A stretch of 64,000 nt of DNA. Source: HGM12713 sp045588165. Its GTDB lineage: Bacteria > Bacillota > Clostridia > Oscillospirales > CAG-272. Under the pieces are notes generated by a model, which saw only the letters and a program-made list of their open reading frames with translations, had not been told where the DNA came from and did not search any database. Position numbers and translations under genes: made by a program. The DNA is taken from assembly GCA_045588165.1 (NCBI GenBank), contig JAZNDP010000066.1, positions 1-64,000 on the forward strand. Reading direction: 5' to 3'. The stretch's first letter is position 1. Each line of letters begins with the position of its first letter. Positions 31,590-41,900 of this stretch are shown piece after piece.

Positions 31590-33818
31590 ATGGACGCGTG
31601 GAGAAATTTTGAGGAAGGAAACTGGCAGAAGGAAATTGACGTCAGAGATTTTATTACAAGCAATTATACCCCCTATGAGGGTGATGCCTCGTTTCTGGCA
31701 GGTCCCACCAAGCGAACCGATTCGATTCGGGCGCGCGTGGACGAGCTGCTGATTGAGGAGAACAAAAAGGGCGGCGTGTTGGACGTGGATACCGACCGTG
31801 TCGCGTCTCTTTTGACCTTCAAGCCCGGATATATCAAGAAAGAGGACGAGCTGATCGTGGGCCTACAGACCGACGCGCCCTTGAAGCGTGCCGTGAATCC
31901 CTTTGCGGGCTACCGTAACGCCGTTCAGGCATGTCAGGCGTACGGCTACGAGATTGGCGATTCGATCAAAGATGAGTTCCGCTATCGCACCACCCATAAC
32001 ACCGGTGTATTCCGCGTGTATACCGATACCATGAAAAAGGCGCGTCACGCGGGTGTGTTGACGGGTCTGCCCGACGCATATGCCCGAGGACGTATTATCG
32101 GCGACTACCGCCGAATTGCCCTGTACGGCATGGATTATCTGATCCGTGAGCGGAAAGAGGACAAGCGCCGCGTGGGCGAGCGGGATATGACCGCTGAAAC
32201 GATTCAATTGCTGGAGGATATTGCCAGACAGCTGGAGTTTATGCAGCAGCTCATTACCATGGCAGCGGAATACGGTTGCGATATCAGCCGTCCCGCAGAG
32301 AATGCCCGCGAGGCGGTTCAGTGGCTGTATTTCGGCTATCTGGGCGCAGTCAAGGAGCAGAACGGAGCCGCCAACAGTATCGGCAGAATTTCGGCGTTCC
32401 TCGATATTTACATGGAGCGGGACATCAAGGAGGGTGTGCTGACCGAGACCGGTGCTCAGGAGCTGATCGACGATCTGGTTCTGAAGATGCGTTTGGTTCG
32501 TCATTTGCGTACTCCCGAGTATAACGATCTCTTTGCGGGAGATCCCGTTTGGGTGACCTGCTCTCTTGCCGGTATGGGTACGGATGGCAGACCTATGGTC
32601 ACCAAGACCTGCTATCGATTCCTGCAGACTCTGTATAATCTGGGCCCCAGCGCCGAGCCGAACATTACCGTTCTTTGGTCGGTTCGTTTGCCCAAGGCAT
32701 TTAAGGAGTTCTGCGCTAAAGTGTCCATCGATACCGATTCGATCCAATATGAGAATGACGACGTGATGCAGAAGGACTTTGGCGATGATTACGCCATTGC
32801 TTGCTGTGTGTCCGCGATGAAAACGGGTAAGCAGATGCAGTTCTTCGGTGCTCGCTGCAACCTTGCCAAGGTGCTCCTGATGGCGCTGAATGGCGGTCGG
32901 GATGAGCTGTACGGAGATCAGATCGCTCCCGAAGGAAAACCCTTTGAGGATGGGAAGCCTCTGGTATACGAGGAGGTTTTGGAGGCTTTCAAGATCTACG
33001 CTTCCTGGATGGCAAAGCTCTACGTGAACACGATGAACGTCATTCACTATATGCATGACCGTTACGCTTATGAGCGTCTGATGATGTCTCTCCACGATAT
33101 TGAGCCCGAGCGTCTGATGGCGTTTGGTATCAGCGGATTCAGTGTGCTGGCGGATAGCTTGAGCGCGATCAAATACGCCAAGGTAACTCCCGTTAAGGAC
33201 GAGAGAGGTCTGATCGTTGACTTCGTGACCGAGGGTGATTTCCCCAAGTACGGAAACGACGACGACCGTGTGGACAGTATTGCCAAGTGGATTGCGGAGT
33301 TCTTCTATTCCGAGCTTTGTAAGACTCCCGCATACAGAAAGGCGAAGCATACCCTGTCCTTGCTGACCATCACCTCTAACGTGGTGTACGGTAAAAAGAC
33401 GGGCGCTACCCCTGACGGAAGAAAGAAGGGTGAGCCCTTCGCTCCCGGCGCCAACCCCATGCACGGAAGAGACAGCGAGGGCGCGCTGGCGTCTCTGAAC
33501 TCGGTAGCAAAGATCTGCTACGATTGCTGTCAGGACGGTATTTCCAATACCTTCTCCATCACCCCCGCTGCCCTTGGCAGTGACGAGGCGGATCGGATCC
33601 AAAAGCTGGTTGGTGTGCTGGACGGATATTTCGTACAGGACGCTCACCACTTGAATGTCAACGTATTGAACCGTCAGAAGCTGATCGATGCCATGAACGA
33701 TCCGACCCTGTATCCTTCTCTGACCATTCGTGTCAGCGGATATGCGGTGAATTTCAATAAATTGACCAGAGACAAGCAGGAAGAGGTTATCTCCAGAACC
33801 TTCCACGAGCAGATGTAA
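31590..33818 (+). CDS. pflB: pyruvate formate-lyase (formate C-acetyltransferase)
   Basis: 742 aa. A glycyl radical enzyme that converts pyruvate and CoA to acetyl-CoA and formate. The catalytic cysteine pair is Cys405-Cys406 (AIACCVSAM), and the radical glycine is Gly717 in RVSGYAVNF near the C-terminus. The ATPDGRKKGEPFAPGANPMHGRD block separates it from diol-dehydratase-type homologues. GGAAGGAG precedes the ATG at 31590. It is controlled by the ZTP riboswitch and followed two bases later by its activating enzyme. The formate feeds one-carbon metabolism, which explains ZTP control. Confidence 0.97.
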   Translation: MDAWRNFEEGNWQKEIDVRDFITSNYTPYEGDASFLAGPTKRTDSIRARVDELLIEENKKGGVLDVDTDRVASLLTFKPGYIKKEDELIVGLQTDAPLKRAVNPFAGYRNAVQACQAYGYEIGDSIKDEFRYRTTHNTGVFRVYTDTMKKARHAGVLTGLPDAYARGRIIGDYRRIALYGMDYLIRERKEDKRRVGERDMTAETIQLLEDIARQLEFMQQLITMAAEYGCDISRPAENAREAVQWLYFGYLGAVKEQNGAANSIGRISAFLDIYMERDIKEGVLTETGAQELIDDLVLKMRLVRHLRTPEYNDLFAGDPVWVTCSLAGMGTDGRPMVTKTCYRFLQTLYNLGPSAEPNITVLWSVRLPKAFKEFCAKVSIDTDSIQYENDDVMQKDFGDDYAIACCVSAMKTGKQMQFFGARCNLAKVLLMALNGGRDELYGDQIAPEGKPFEDGKPLVYEEVLEAFKIYASWMAKLYVNTMNVIHYMHDRYAYERLMMSLHDIEPERLMAFGISGFSVLADSLSAIKYAKVTPVKDERGLIVDFVTEGDFPKYGNDDDRVDSIAKWIAEFFYSELCKTPAYRKAKHTLSLLTITSNVVYGKKTGATPDGRKKGEPFAPGANPMHGRDSEGALASLNSVAKICYDCCQDGISNTFSITPAALGSDEADRIQKLVGVLDGYFVQDAHHLNVNVLNRQKLIDAMNDPTLYPSLTIRVSGYAVNFNKLTRDKQEEVISRTFHEQM

Positions 33819-33820
33819 GA

Positions 33821-34543
33821 ATGGGTGGGTTCATTCACTCCTTTGAGAGCCTTGCTGCCGTAGACGGGGAGGGGTTGCGATACGCCGTCTTTCTTTCCGG
33901 TTGCCCCATGCGATGTGTGTATTGTCATAACCCCGATACCTGGCAGCGTGACCGCGGCACCGTCATGGAGGCGGAAGAATTGGCAAGAAAGGTTGCCCGT
34001 TATAAGCCGTATTTCGGTGCCGAGGGGGGCGTAACCTTCAGCGGAGGCGAGCCTCTGCTGCAAGCCGAATTCTTGCGGGAAATGGTCCCACAGCTGGCAG
34101 AGCGGGAGATCGGATATATCGTGGATACCTCGGGTGCCGTACCCCTGACCGATGCGGTGAGGGAGGTGCTGTCGGCGGCGCAGAGCGTCATTCTGGATCT
34201 GAAATTTCCAACCGACGAGACCTACCGCCGCTACACGGGGTGGGGGATTGAACCGACGCTGGATGTGTTGCGATATCTGGAATCGATTGGGAAGAAGACC
34301 AGAATCCGTACGGTGATCGTCCCGGGGCTGAATGATAGCGAGGAGCTTCTTCGGCTGTACGTGGAGATTGTCAAACAGTTTTCTTGTGTTTTTCGTTACG
34401 AACTTCTTGCCTTCCATACCATGGGATTTTTCAAGTATGAGAGGTTGGGAGTGGAGAATCCCCTTGCGGGAAAGAAGGCATTGGATCCGCTCCTCAAGGA
34501 TCGTCTGCAATCCTTTGTAGACCAAGCAATGTCAACAAAATAA
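33821..34543 (+). CDS. pflA: pyruvate formate-lyase activating enzyme
   Basis: 240 aa. A radical SAM enzyme that makes the glycyl radical of PflB. The [4Fe-4S] ligands are Cys28, Cys32 and Cys35 (CPMRCVYC). The GGVTFSGGEPLLQ motif and DLKFPTDE follow the PflA pattern. The start overlaps almost directly with the pflB stop (two-base gap) and has a poor ribosome binding site, so translation is probably coupled. Confidence 0.97.
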   Translation: MGGFIHSFESLAAVDGEGLRYAVFLSGCPMRCVYCHNPDTWQRDRGTVMEAEELARKVARYKPYFGAEGGVTFSGGEPLLQAEFLREMVPQLAEREIGYIVDTSGAVPLTDAVREVLSAAQSVILDLKFPTDETYRRYTGWGIEPTLDVLRYLESIGKKTRIRTVIVPGLNDSEELLRLYVEIVKQFSCVFRYELLAFHTMGFFKYERLGVENPLAGKKALDPLLKDRLQSFVDQAMSTK

Positions 34544-34545
34544 AG

Positions 34546-34581
34546 AAAGACCATCGCCACGGGCGATGGTCTTTTCCTTTT
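34546..34581. terminator. bidirectional terminator
   Basis: 13-bp stem 34546-34558 with 34562-34574, T-rich on the plus strand; between convergent pflA and the cysteine desulfurase gene. Confidence 0.85.
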
Positions 34582-35754
34582 TTATTTGATCCGTACGAGT
34601 GTGTCAAGCCCTTTTTTCAGAGCTGCGGCGAGCGCGTCGAGATCTTCTTTCGTGTTATATCCCGACATACTGATCCGCAGGGAGCAATCGGCTTCCTTTG
34701 CCGACAGCCCAAAGGCGAGAAGAGCCGAGCTGGGATGTGCCGAATGAGAGGAGCAAGCCGAGCCGCTGGAGACGTAGATCCCGTCGGCGGACAGGGCGTG
34801 CAGCATCGTCTCGCTTTTGATATTGGGAAGAGTGATATTGATGACGTGGGGCAGATACGTTCCCGCGGGGCGGTTGATCCGCACGTCCAGGGTGGAGAGC
34901 TTGTCCTCGGCGTACGCGCGAAGCTCCTGCACGTGAGCAGAAAGCTGGGATTTTCGGTTTTGTATATCCTCCACCGCCGCGCCGAAGGCGGCGATGCCGA
35001 TGGTGTTTTCGGTACCGGAACGGAACCCGTTCTCCTGACCGCCCCCCACCAAAAAGGGAACGATCCGCTTCGTCTTGATCAGCTCGGAGGAGACGTACAG
35101 CGCGCCCACTCCCTTGGGGGCGTGAAGCTTATGTCCGCTTACCGTGATCAGATCGGCACAAAGATTTTTGGGAGTAAAGGGAATCTTCATAAACGCCTGA
35201 ACCGCGTCGCAATGCGTGATGGCAGAGGGATAGCGTTGCTTGATCGTTCGGAACGCCTCGCCGATCTCATAGCATGCGCCCGTTTCGTTGTTGACCAGCA
35301 TCATGGTGGCAAGGAAGATCTTTTTGTCCAGCGCCTCCTCCAGCGCCTCCATGTCCAGAACACCGCCTCGGGTGGGGATCCGAACGATCTCAAATCCGTC
35401 CTGCTCCAACCTCTGAAGGGCTCTCTCCACGGAGGGGTGCTCCGAGTCGGTGGTCAGAATTCTCGTGGCATCACGGCGCGCCTTGGCATATGCCGTTCCA
35501 AATAGCGCCAGTGAGGTTGCCTCGGTGCCGCAGGAGGTAAAGATTACGGTTCCGTCGGTCTGCCTTGGGCGAAGGCCAAAGCCGCGTAAAAGCTGATCTC
35601 TTGCCGTGCTGAGCAAGACCTCTGCCGCTTGTCCCGCGCTGTGCAAGGAGGAGGGGTTTCCAAAGATACCTACGGTTTCGTTTATTTTTGCCACCACTGC
35701 CTCGGAAAGAGGCGTGGTGGCGCTGTTGTCCAGATAAATACTCGGCTTGTTCAT
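34582..35754 (-). CDS. cysteine desulfurase (NifS/IscS family)
   Basis: 390 aa. A PLP enzyme that takes sulfur from cysteine for Fe-S clusters or tRNA thiolation. The start YLDNSATTP, the PLP Lys209 in SGHKLHAPKG and the persulfide Cys334 in SSGSACSSH are all present. The short loop around Cys334 and lack of a neighbouring iscU leave the sulfur acceptor open; thiI or mnmA partners are not in the window. The ATG at 35754 has GAGGAA upstream; a TTG at 35766 is in frame but too close to that site. It ends an operon begun by the lipoprotein gene. Confidence 0.92.
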   Translation of the reverse strand: MNKPSIYLDNSATTPLSEAVVAKINETVGIFGNPSSLHSAGQAAEVLLSTARDQLLRGFGLRPRQTDGTVIFTSCGTEATSLALFGTAYAKARRDATRILTTDSEHPSVERALQRLEQDGFEIVRIPTRGGVLDMEALEEALDKKIFLATMMLVNNETGACYEIGEAFRTIKQRYPSAITHCDAVQAFMKIPFTPKNLCADLITVSGHKLHAPKGVGALYVSSELIKTKRIVPFLVGGGQENGFRSGTENTIGIAAFGAAVEDIQNRKSQLSAHVQELRAYAEDKLSTLDVRINRPAGTYLPHVINITLPNIKSETMLHALSADGIYVSSGSACSSHSAHPSSALLAFGLSAKEADCSLRISMSGYNTKEDLDALAAALKKGLDTLVRIK

Positions 35755-35762
35755 GTCGTTCC

Positions 35763-36767
35763 TCAACGGAAGGCAAAGGCATTCAGCATTGCCTCTACAT
35801 CTTCCATATGCATGTCGTAATTCTCTGCCAATGCGGTATAGGTAAAGGAGTAGATCATTTCGTTGTAGGCAAAGAGGGTCTGCATGATGCGGAACTCCAC
35901 GCCGTCGGTTACCGTGCGGTAGACATAGGTATATGCCAACCGTCCGCCTACGGTTCGCTCCGTAGGACCGCTGATTCTCTCATATGAGGGAAGAGTGGTG
36001 CGGAATTCCTCCTCGCAACGGGCGAAATACTCCTGTACGGAGATGGATTCGGAGGGGGTATAGGAGGTCACGGTTATGTTGGATTTTCCGCTTTCGGGAT
36101 AGTACGCCTCGGAAATTCCGCTCTCGGCGTTGCAGATCCAGGAGGTGGGAACGTAAAGGCGATATTCAATATGATCGGCGGAAGCAATCTCAAAGCCCTC
36201 GGGGGTGTTCTTGTCGGTGACAGTCTGACCTTGAAGGTCGATCTTATCGCAGAGGCGGAATGCGGAGATGATTTTTCCAAACTCCTCGGCGCGCTCTTCC
36301 CAGATCCTTGTGGGGCAGTAGCCGTAGAGAGAGATCATATCCCCCTTGTGGAGGGTGGTAATCTGGAAGCAGGTCATGGCGCTTGCGTTGTCGGTGACGG
36401 TATAGGTCAGCTTTACGGCATCCTTGCCGCCAAGCACAGCGGGAATACGCTCCGTAATCACAAAATCCTCTTTGGCTTTGTAGCCGTCGGCACAAAGGGT
36501 AATGTAATCGTTTACCGTCATAGCGGGATCAGCGGGAGTAAAGTAACGGGCGCTTACCATAATTTTGTCGTTGGGGGAGACGTAGGCGCCCGAGACACCG
36601 GAGCCGGTATTCACAGACCAGCTGTTGGGAACGTATAAAATGAAGGGCTCGCCGGGCATCGTAGCGGATTTCATATCCTCCGGCACGTCAGAGTCCTCTT
36701 GGGCGCAGGATACCGCGCATAACAGCAACAGAGCAGCCAGCGACAGGGCAATCAGCTTTTTAAACAT
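35763..36767 (-). CDS. lipoprotein with two similar PsbP/DUF1795-like domains
   Basis: 334 aa. A signal peptide ends in the lipobox AVSC with Cys21. The mature part has two related halves (about 40-170 and 190-330), each opening with F-x-YVPxSW-like wording (FILYVPNSWSVN, YRLYVPTSWICN) followed by V-S/T-x-Y-TP (ARYFTPADP, TSYTPSES). This internal duplication resembles PsbP-like lipoproteins of unknown role. The AAAGGA site is rather far from the ATG. It precedes the cysteine desulfurase gene by eight bases. Confidence 0.75.
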   Translation of the reverse strand: MFKKLIALSLAALLLLCAVSCAQEDSDVPEDMKSATMPGEPFILYVPNSWSVNTGSGVSGAYVSPNDKIMVSARYFTPADPAMTVNDYITLCADGYKAKEDFVITERIPAVLGGKDAVKLTYTVTDNASAMTCFQITTLHKGDMISLYGYCPTRIWEERAEEFGKIISAFRLCDKIDLQGQTVTDKNTPEGFEIASADHIEYRLYVPTSWICNAESGISEAYYPESGKSNITVTSYTPSESISVQEYFARCEEEFRTTLPSYERISGPTERTVGGRLAYTYVYRTVTDGVEFRIMQTLFAYNEMIYSFTYTALAENYDMHMEDVEAMLNAFAFR

Positions 36768-36853
36768 AACGGTTTGTGTATCCTTTCTTTGGGATGTTTC
36801 CGATGATTTTCTTTATTGTAGCACAAAAAGAGTATAATATCTATCACATTTTG

Positions 36854-38311
36854 TTAATTTTCAAAGGAATTTACAATTTTTCGGAAGGTCTCTCCTCGCT
36901 CGGAGAAGTTTCGGAATGCGTCAAAGCTGGCGCAGGCAGGAGAGAGAAGCACGCAGCCGTCGGGACGGGAGAGGGATTTTGCCGTGAAAACGGCGTCCTC
37001 GAACACGGGCTCATAACAAATTACGGGGCTGCCTCGGCGATAGAGGGGATGGCTTTTCAGCACGGCTTCGATTTTTTTACCCGTCGCTCCCGTCAGAACC
37101 ACGGCGCGTACCGAGCGACAAAGGCTTTCTGCCAAAGGCTCGAAGGGGATCTGCTTGTCGTATCCGCCGCAAATGATGACAATATCTCTGCCCGAAAGGG
37201 CGGAAAGAGCGGCGGCGGTACGGCTGGGTGAGGAGTCAATGGAGCTGTTGAAATAGTCCACGCCGCCTAAGGTGCGAACCAGCTCCAGGCGGTGCTCCAC
37301 ACCTCGGAAGCCGTCGGCAACCTCTCCGAAAACTGAGGAGGAGACGTGTCCGTAGGTAAGGCCGATGGCGGTCATGAAATTTTCCACGTTATGCCGCCCG
37401 GGGATACGGATGCGGCTGACCTCCAGTAACGGCTCCTCACGCGCCCCATCCGATAAAACAATCCAACCGTTCTTTTCGTAGATGGCGCGGTCTCCCTCTC
37501 CCGCTCCCTTTGGAAACAGGGATTCGAATGAATCCCGTTTGGAGGAAAAAAGCCAGACGTCGGGAGTAGGCTCCCCACTTTTCCGCTTCGTCAGCAAGCT
37601 CTCTGCCAGCGTCGCCGTGGTGGGGGATTCCGCGTTGGTGACCAGACGTCGGGTGTTCTCCCCGATAATGTGCTCCTTGGCGGAAACGTATTCTTCCATA
37701 TTCTTGTGCCAATCCAGATGATTGGGGGAAAGATTGGTTATCGCGCTGTATTGGGGGGCGTGCGTAACGGTCATCAGCTGAAAGCTGGAGAGCTCCAGTA
37801 CGGCGCTGTCGTCAGCGTCGATCTCATCGACGCGGTGGAGAAGGGGGGAGCCGATGTTTCCACCTACGAAAACCTTTCCAACCCCCCTTTTTTCTGCTTC
37901 TGCCGAAAGAAATCTGCCCGTCAGGGTCGTGGAGGTGGTTTTTCCGTCACTTCCCGTGATTCCGAAGGTACGGGCATCGGTCAGCATCAAAAACAGCTCC
38001 GCCTCGGAGGTGAGAGAGCTTCCGTTTTCTACCGCCGACCGAATTTCCTCTCGGTCGGGTCGGATACCGGGGGAGCGGAAGATCAGCTCGCCCGACAGAT
38101 CATGTAAGTGGTTCTCTCCAAGGACAAAGCGTGCGCCACGGTTGGCAAGATCCTTTGTGTTCTCAAGACGGCTGATGTCGTTTTTATCCCGAATGGTGAG
38201 AGAGACCCCAAGCGCCAGAAGCTTTTGGGCAAGAGGGAGATTGGAGACACCGAGACCGAGAATCTCACACCGTCTGTTCCCGATATATTCCTTCAGCTTA
38301 TCCGTTGCCAT
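36854..38311 (-). CDS. murD: UDP-N-acetylmuramoylalanine-D-glutamate ligase
   Basis: 485 aa. It adds D-glutamate to UDP-MurNAc-L-Ala in the cytoplasm. The ATP loop is GITGSDGKTT; NLSPNHLDWHKNMEEY, PGRHNVENFMTAIG and NSSIDSSPSRTAAAL are Mur-ligase blocks. It has its own promoter and is not next to other mur genes. GGAGG precedes the ATG at 38311. The C-terminal ADSP-like signature varies slightly from E. coli MurD, as usual in Clostridia. Confidence 0.93.
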   Translation of the reverse strand: MATDKLKEYIGNRRCEILGLGVSNLPLAQKLLALGVSLTIRDKNDISRLENTKDLANRGARFVLGENHLHDLSGELIFRSPGIRPDREEIRSAVENGSSLTSEAELFLMLTDARTFGITGSDGKTTSTTLTGRFLSAEAEKRGVGKVFVGGNIGSPLLHRVDEIDADDSAVLELSSFQLMTVTHAPQYSAITNLSPNHLDWHKNMEEYVSAKEHIIGENTRRLVTNAESPTTATLAESLLTKRKSGEPTPDVWLFSSKRDSFESLFPKGAGEGDRAIYEKNGWIVLSDGAREEPLLEVSRIRIPGRHNVENFMTAIGLTYGHVSSSVFGEVADGFRGVEHRLELVRTLGGVDYFNSSIDSSPSRTAAALSALSGRDIVIICGGYDKQIPFEPLAESLCRSVRAVVLTGATGKKIEAVLKSHPLYRRGSPVICYEPVFEDAVFTAKSLSRPDGCVLLSPACASFDAFRNFSERGETFRKIVNSFEN

Positions 38312-38345
38312 GACCGATACCTCCGTCAGATAGAATCTACACTCT

Positions 38346-38374
38346 ATTATATAATTTTTGCGGGAAATATGCAA
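38346..38374 (-). promoter_or_regulatory. promoter for murD
   Basis: Minus strand TTGCAT (38374-38369), 17-bp spacer, TATAAT (38351-38346). Confidence 0.7.
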
Positions 38375-38384
38375 GTGATTTTTC

Positions 38385-38420
38385 AAAAAAAGAACCCTCG
38401 ATGCCGAGGGTTCTTTTTTG
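38385..38420 (-). terminator. terminator after the zinc-ribbon membrane protein
   Basis: 12-bp stem 38389-38400 with 38405-38416, loop ATGC; T-run on the minus strand after the stem. Confidence 0.85.
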
Positions 38421-38421
38421 A

Positions 38422-38841
38422 TCAGCCCTTGACGCCAAACCGATGCTTACAACGGGGACACACGACGGTGTGCTTTCCCTTTGCACGGGGGAGTCGAAGA
38501 ACGGCGCGACAGGCGGGGCATTTGCGATAGACGTGAGTTTTTCGGTCACGGAAGCGATTGCGGAGCAGTTTGAAGAATCCGCAAAAGGCTTCGTTCTCGC
38601 GACGGCGCTTGGTGATATTTCGGGAGAACATACGGAAGAAAATGATCACGATCAGCGTCGTAGAGAGGACCAGATAAGAGAGCATCAGAATCGCGCTTGC
38701 CGCCGGATCGGTCAGAAAAAGGGAGACGATGGAATTGACCAGCACGATGGCGATATATACGCCCAGATAGACCTTGTTGAGGGTGTCCGTGCCGTACCGT
38801 CCGTACATCATCCGATATAGCTTGTTTTTGAATTTACCCAT
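38422..38841 (-). CDS. membrane protein with C-terminal zinc ribbon
   Basis: 139 aa. The N-terminus KLYRMMYGRYGTDTLNK is a pattern shared by a family of small Clostridial membrane proteins. Two membrane helices follow (about 24-44 and 50-70). The C-terminus is a zinc ribbon with CPAC and CPRC. No function is known. The start is uncertain: the frame reaches a GTG at 38868, but the conserved motif fits the ATG at 38841, which lacks a strong ribosome binding site. It is downstream of the ABC transporter on the same strand. Confidence 0.75.
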   Translation of the reverse strand: MGKFKNKLYRMMYGRYGTDTLNKVYLGVYIAIVLVNSIVSLFLTDPAASAILMLSYLVLSTTLIVIIFFRMFSRNITKRRRENEAFCGFFKLLRNRFRDRKTHVYRKCPACRAVLRLPRAKGKHTVVCPRCKHRFGVKG

Positions 38842-38859
38842 AACGGTACAGTATGATCC

Positions 38860-38889
38860 TGCTGCCACCCCGCAAACGGAGTGGCAGCA
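38860..38889 (-). repeat. intercistronic hairpin
   Basis: 9-bp stem 38860-38868 with 38881-38889. No T-run follows on the minus strand, so it probably stabilises or processes the mRNA between the ABC gene and the zinc-ribbon gene. Confidence 0.45.
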
Positions 38890-38922
38890 AGAATTCCTTT
38901 CTTAAGGTTTACACCGAACGGC

Positions 38923-41900
38923 TTATTCGGTACGGAGAGCCTCCATGGGATCCTTGCGGGAAGCGATCTTGGAGGGGATCAGACCTGCAATAAAGGTCAG
39001 GAACATGCTGATCGCTACCAGAATGATTGCCGCCGCCCAAGGAAGCACCGCATTGATGTTCGTCATATCTGTCAGTGCGTGAATAATGGCATTGATAGGC
39101 AGACAGAGCAGAAGCGTGGTCAGAACACCGAGAGCACCCGCGGCAAAGCCAATAATAAGGGTTTCGGCATTGAATACACGGGAGATATCTCGCTTGGATG
39201 CACCGATGGAGCGAAGGATACCGATCTCCTTGGTACGCTCCAGAACCGAGATATAGGTGATAATACCGATCATAATGGAGGATACCACCAAGGAAACGGA
39301 AACGAATGCCACCAACACGTAGGAAATGACGTTGATGATGGTGGATACGCCCGACATCAGCGAGCCGATCAGGTCAGTGTATTGGATTTTCTTGGATTCG
39401 TCGGTCTGGCTGTCGGAGTAATCCTTGATGAACTGCTCAATGGTCTTCTTGGACTCGAAATCCTTGGCGTAGAAATTGATAGAGGCGGGAGACGCCTTCT
39501 CCGCGTCACCAAGGTCGGCAAGAACCGATTCGTAGGTGGCGTCGGTCTGAGGAGCCATCTTATAAAGGGTTTCCTCCAGAGTCAGGAAGGTCTCGCTGGT
39601 AGCAAAATCGGGAATGAACTTGTTTCCGTTCTCAATCAAACGCTTGAAGATCTCTTCGTTGACCTCCATTCCCTTGAGGGCGTTGGAAACGTCGCGGTAG
39701 ATGACCGCCATTTTTTCTGTTCCCGCAAGGTCGATCATACCCTTGATCGGCATAGGCATCCGGTCGGACGCAGGGATTCCCATCAGGGCAGCCATGAGCT
39801 GCTCCTGGGACATGACGGGCATAAGCCTGATAAAGTTTGCGGGGGTAATTTGGGTGTCGGGAGACATCATGGTAAGCACGTTACAAAGGGTCGAAAATCC
39901 GTCAGCCTCCATTGCCGCGTTTGCAATGGCGGTGATGGTTGCCGCTTGATCCTTTTCGGACATCAGGAAGAGTACGCTGAGCAGGGAGGTAGGATCCTTT
40001 ACGTCCAGCATCGCCGCAAATTCGGGATTTTGGAGGATCATCTGCGTTACGAAGGGATAGAACTGCGCCATGGTCTGTCCGTCGATCTTGTCGATCAGAT
40101 CACCGATCGTCTCGGGGGTATAGTGGGTTCTTTCAAATTTCAGACCCGTCAGCGCGTTGTATTGAGGAACTGCCTTTTGCTGCTTGATCAGCTCGCTCTC
40201 CGCCGTCTCGGCAAGGATCTGATCGGTCAGGGCACGGGTGTAGCCAATGGCGCCGTTAATGGAGGTGCCGCTGACACCGGGCTTGGGACGGACGATACCC
40301 GAAATCACAAGCTCGGTTCCGTTTTCGGTTACAAAGCTTTTCTGATCGTAGATCTTCTCGTTCCAGATATTATACTCGACACCGTCGACGGTATATTTCT
40401 CATCGGTCTTTTCGTAAAATTCATAGGAATTGAGCAGGCGGAATTTCATACCGAGGAAGTCCTCAAGGGGCAGAGGCTCCATGTGAGATGCCTCGTATTC
40501 ACCCTCGGTCATGAGCTGCTTCATGACGTCCTCCAGCTCGCTCTGATCCAGAACGCCCAGCATATAAAGAGTCATTTTGCTGATGGTGTTGTTTTTACCG
40601 ACTACCAGAACTACCTCGTTCGCTTTTTCGGGCCAATGGCTTCCTTCACCCACCAGCTCGTACTGCTGATCCAGAAGGTCTTGGTTGTCAATCATTTCGG
40701 AAAAGATTCCCATTCCGCCCATGTTCTCCATCATTTCACTGATTCCTTGGAAGGAGGAGCCCATGTTGTTGAAAATGGTGGTGGGGGATACTTGCACGGA
40801 GCCGTCCCCATTGTAGATGCGAAGATTCAGGTCATAGGTGTACTGAATGTCACTGACCGCGTCCTTGATCTGATCGTAATTCTCGTCCAAGTGCTTCTTG
40901 AAAGCGGTCAGGTCGTTTTCCACGGTGGCGCTCATGGCGGACATCATCGTTCCCAAAGAGTCGTCGATATAGATTTTATCGTCCTCCAACGACTCCACGT
41001 CGATCTCACTTACCTGTGTCATGGCGGAAAGCATGGAGGCGTAGTCGGCGGTGGTTTTGTTGATGGTGAGAGGATAGGTGGAGAGGGTGTCCTCCTGAAC
41101 CTGATCGATAAAGAGTTGGATTCCGTTGGACAGAGACAGGATCAGCGCGATACCGATAATACCGATGGATCCCGCAAAGGAGGTGAGAATCGTCCGTCCC
41201 TTTTTGGTCAGCAGATTGTTTTTGGAAAGGGAAAGAGCGGTGAGGAAGGACATGGAGGTCTTTTTCGTCGCCCTCTTCTTTTTGTTCTTTTTCTTTTTTT
41301 CCGTCTCCTGAATTTCCGTAATCTCTACGGCAAGAACTTCTTCTGTGGGCTCACCTTCGTAAGGGGCGGAATCGTCTACGATTTCGCCGTCACGGAGACG
41401 GACGATACGGGTAGAATATTCCTCGGCAAGCTCGGGGTTGTGGGTGACCATGATAACCAAACGGTCACGGGCTACCTCCTTCAGCAGATCCATGATCTGA
41501 ACGCTGGTGGTGGTATCCAGAGCACCCGTCGGCTCGTCGGCTAACAGAATATCGGGGTTGTTCACCAGCGCGCGGGCAATAGCCACACGCTGCATCTGAC
41601 CGCCCGACATCTGGTTGGGACGCTTGTTCAGCTGATCGCCAAGCCCCACCTTTTCCAATGCTTCAACGGCACGGGCGCGGCGCTCCGACTTGGAAACGCC
41701 CGAAAGGGTCAGCGCCAGCTCTACGTTGGAAAGGACGCTCTGATGAGGAATCAGATTATAGCTCTGGAAGACAAAGCCGATGGAGTGGTTGCGGTAGCTG
41801 TCCCAGTCTCCGTCGCGGTATTCCTTGGTGGAAACGCCGCCGATCACCAGATCTCCGCTGGTGTAGCGATCCAGACCGCCGATGATGTTGAGCATGGTGG

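Noticed and set aside
31863..33806. 647-codon open frame on the minus strand
   Set aside because: Mirror of pflB, which has all catalytic motifs; antisense translation shows no family features.
38881..41544. 887-codon open frame on the plus strand
   Set aside because: It lies fully opposite the MacB/FtsX-type ABC gene, has His/Gly-rich low-complexity translation typical of antisense frames, and no ribosome binding site or family motif.
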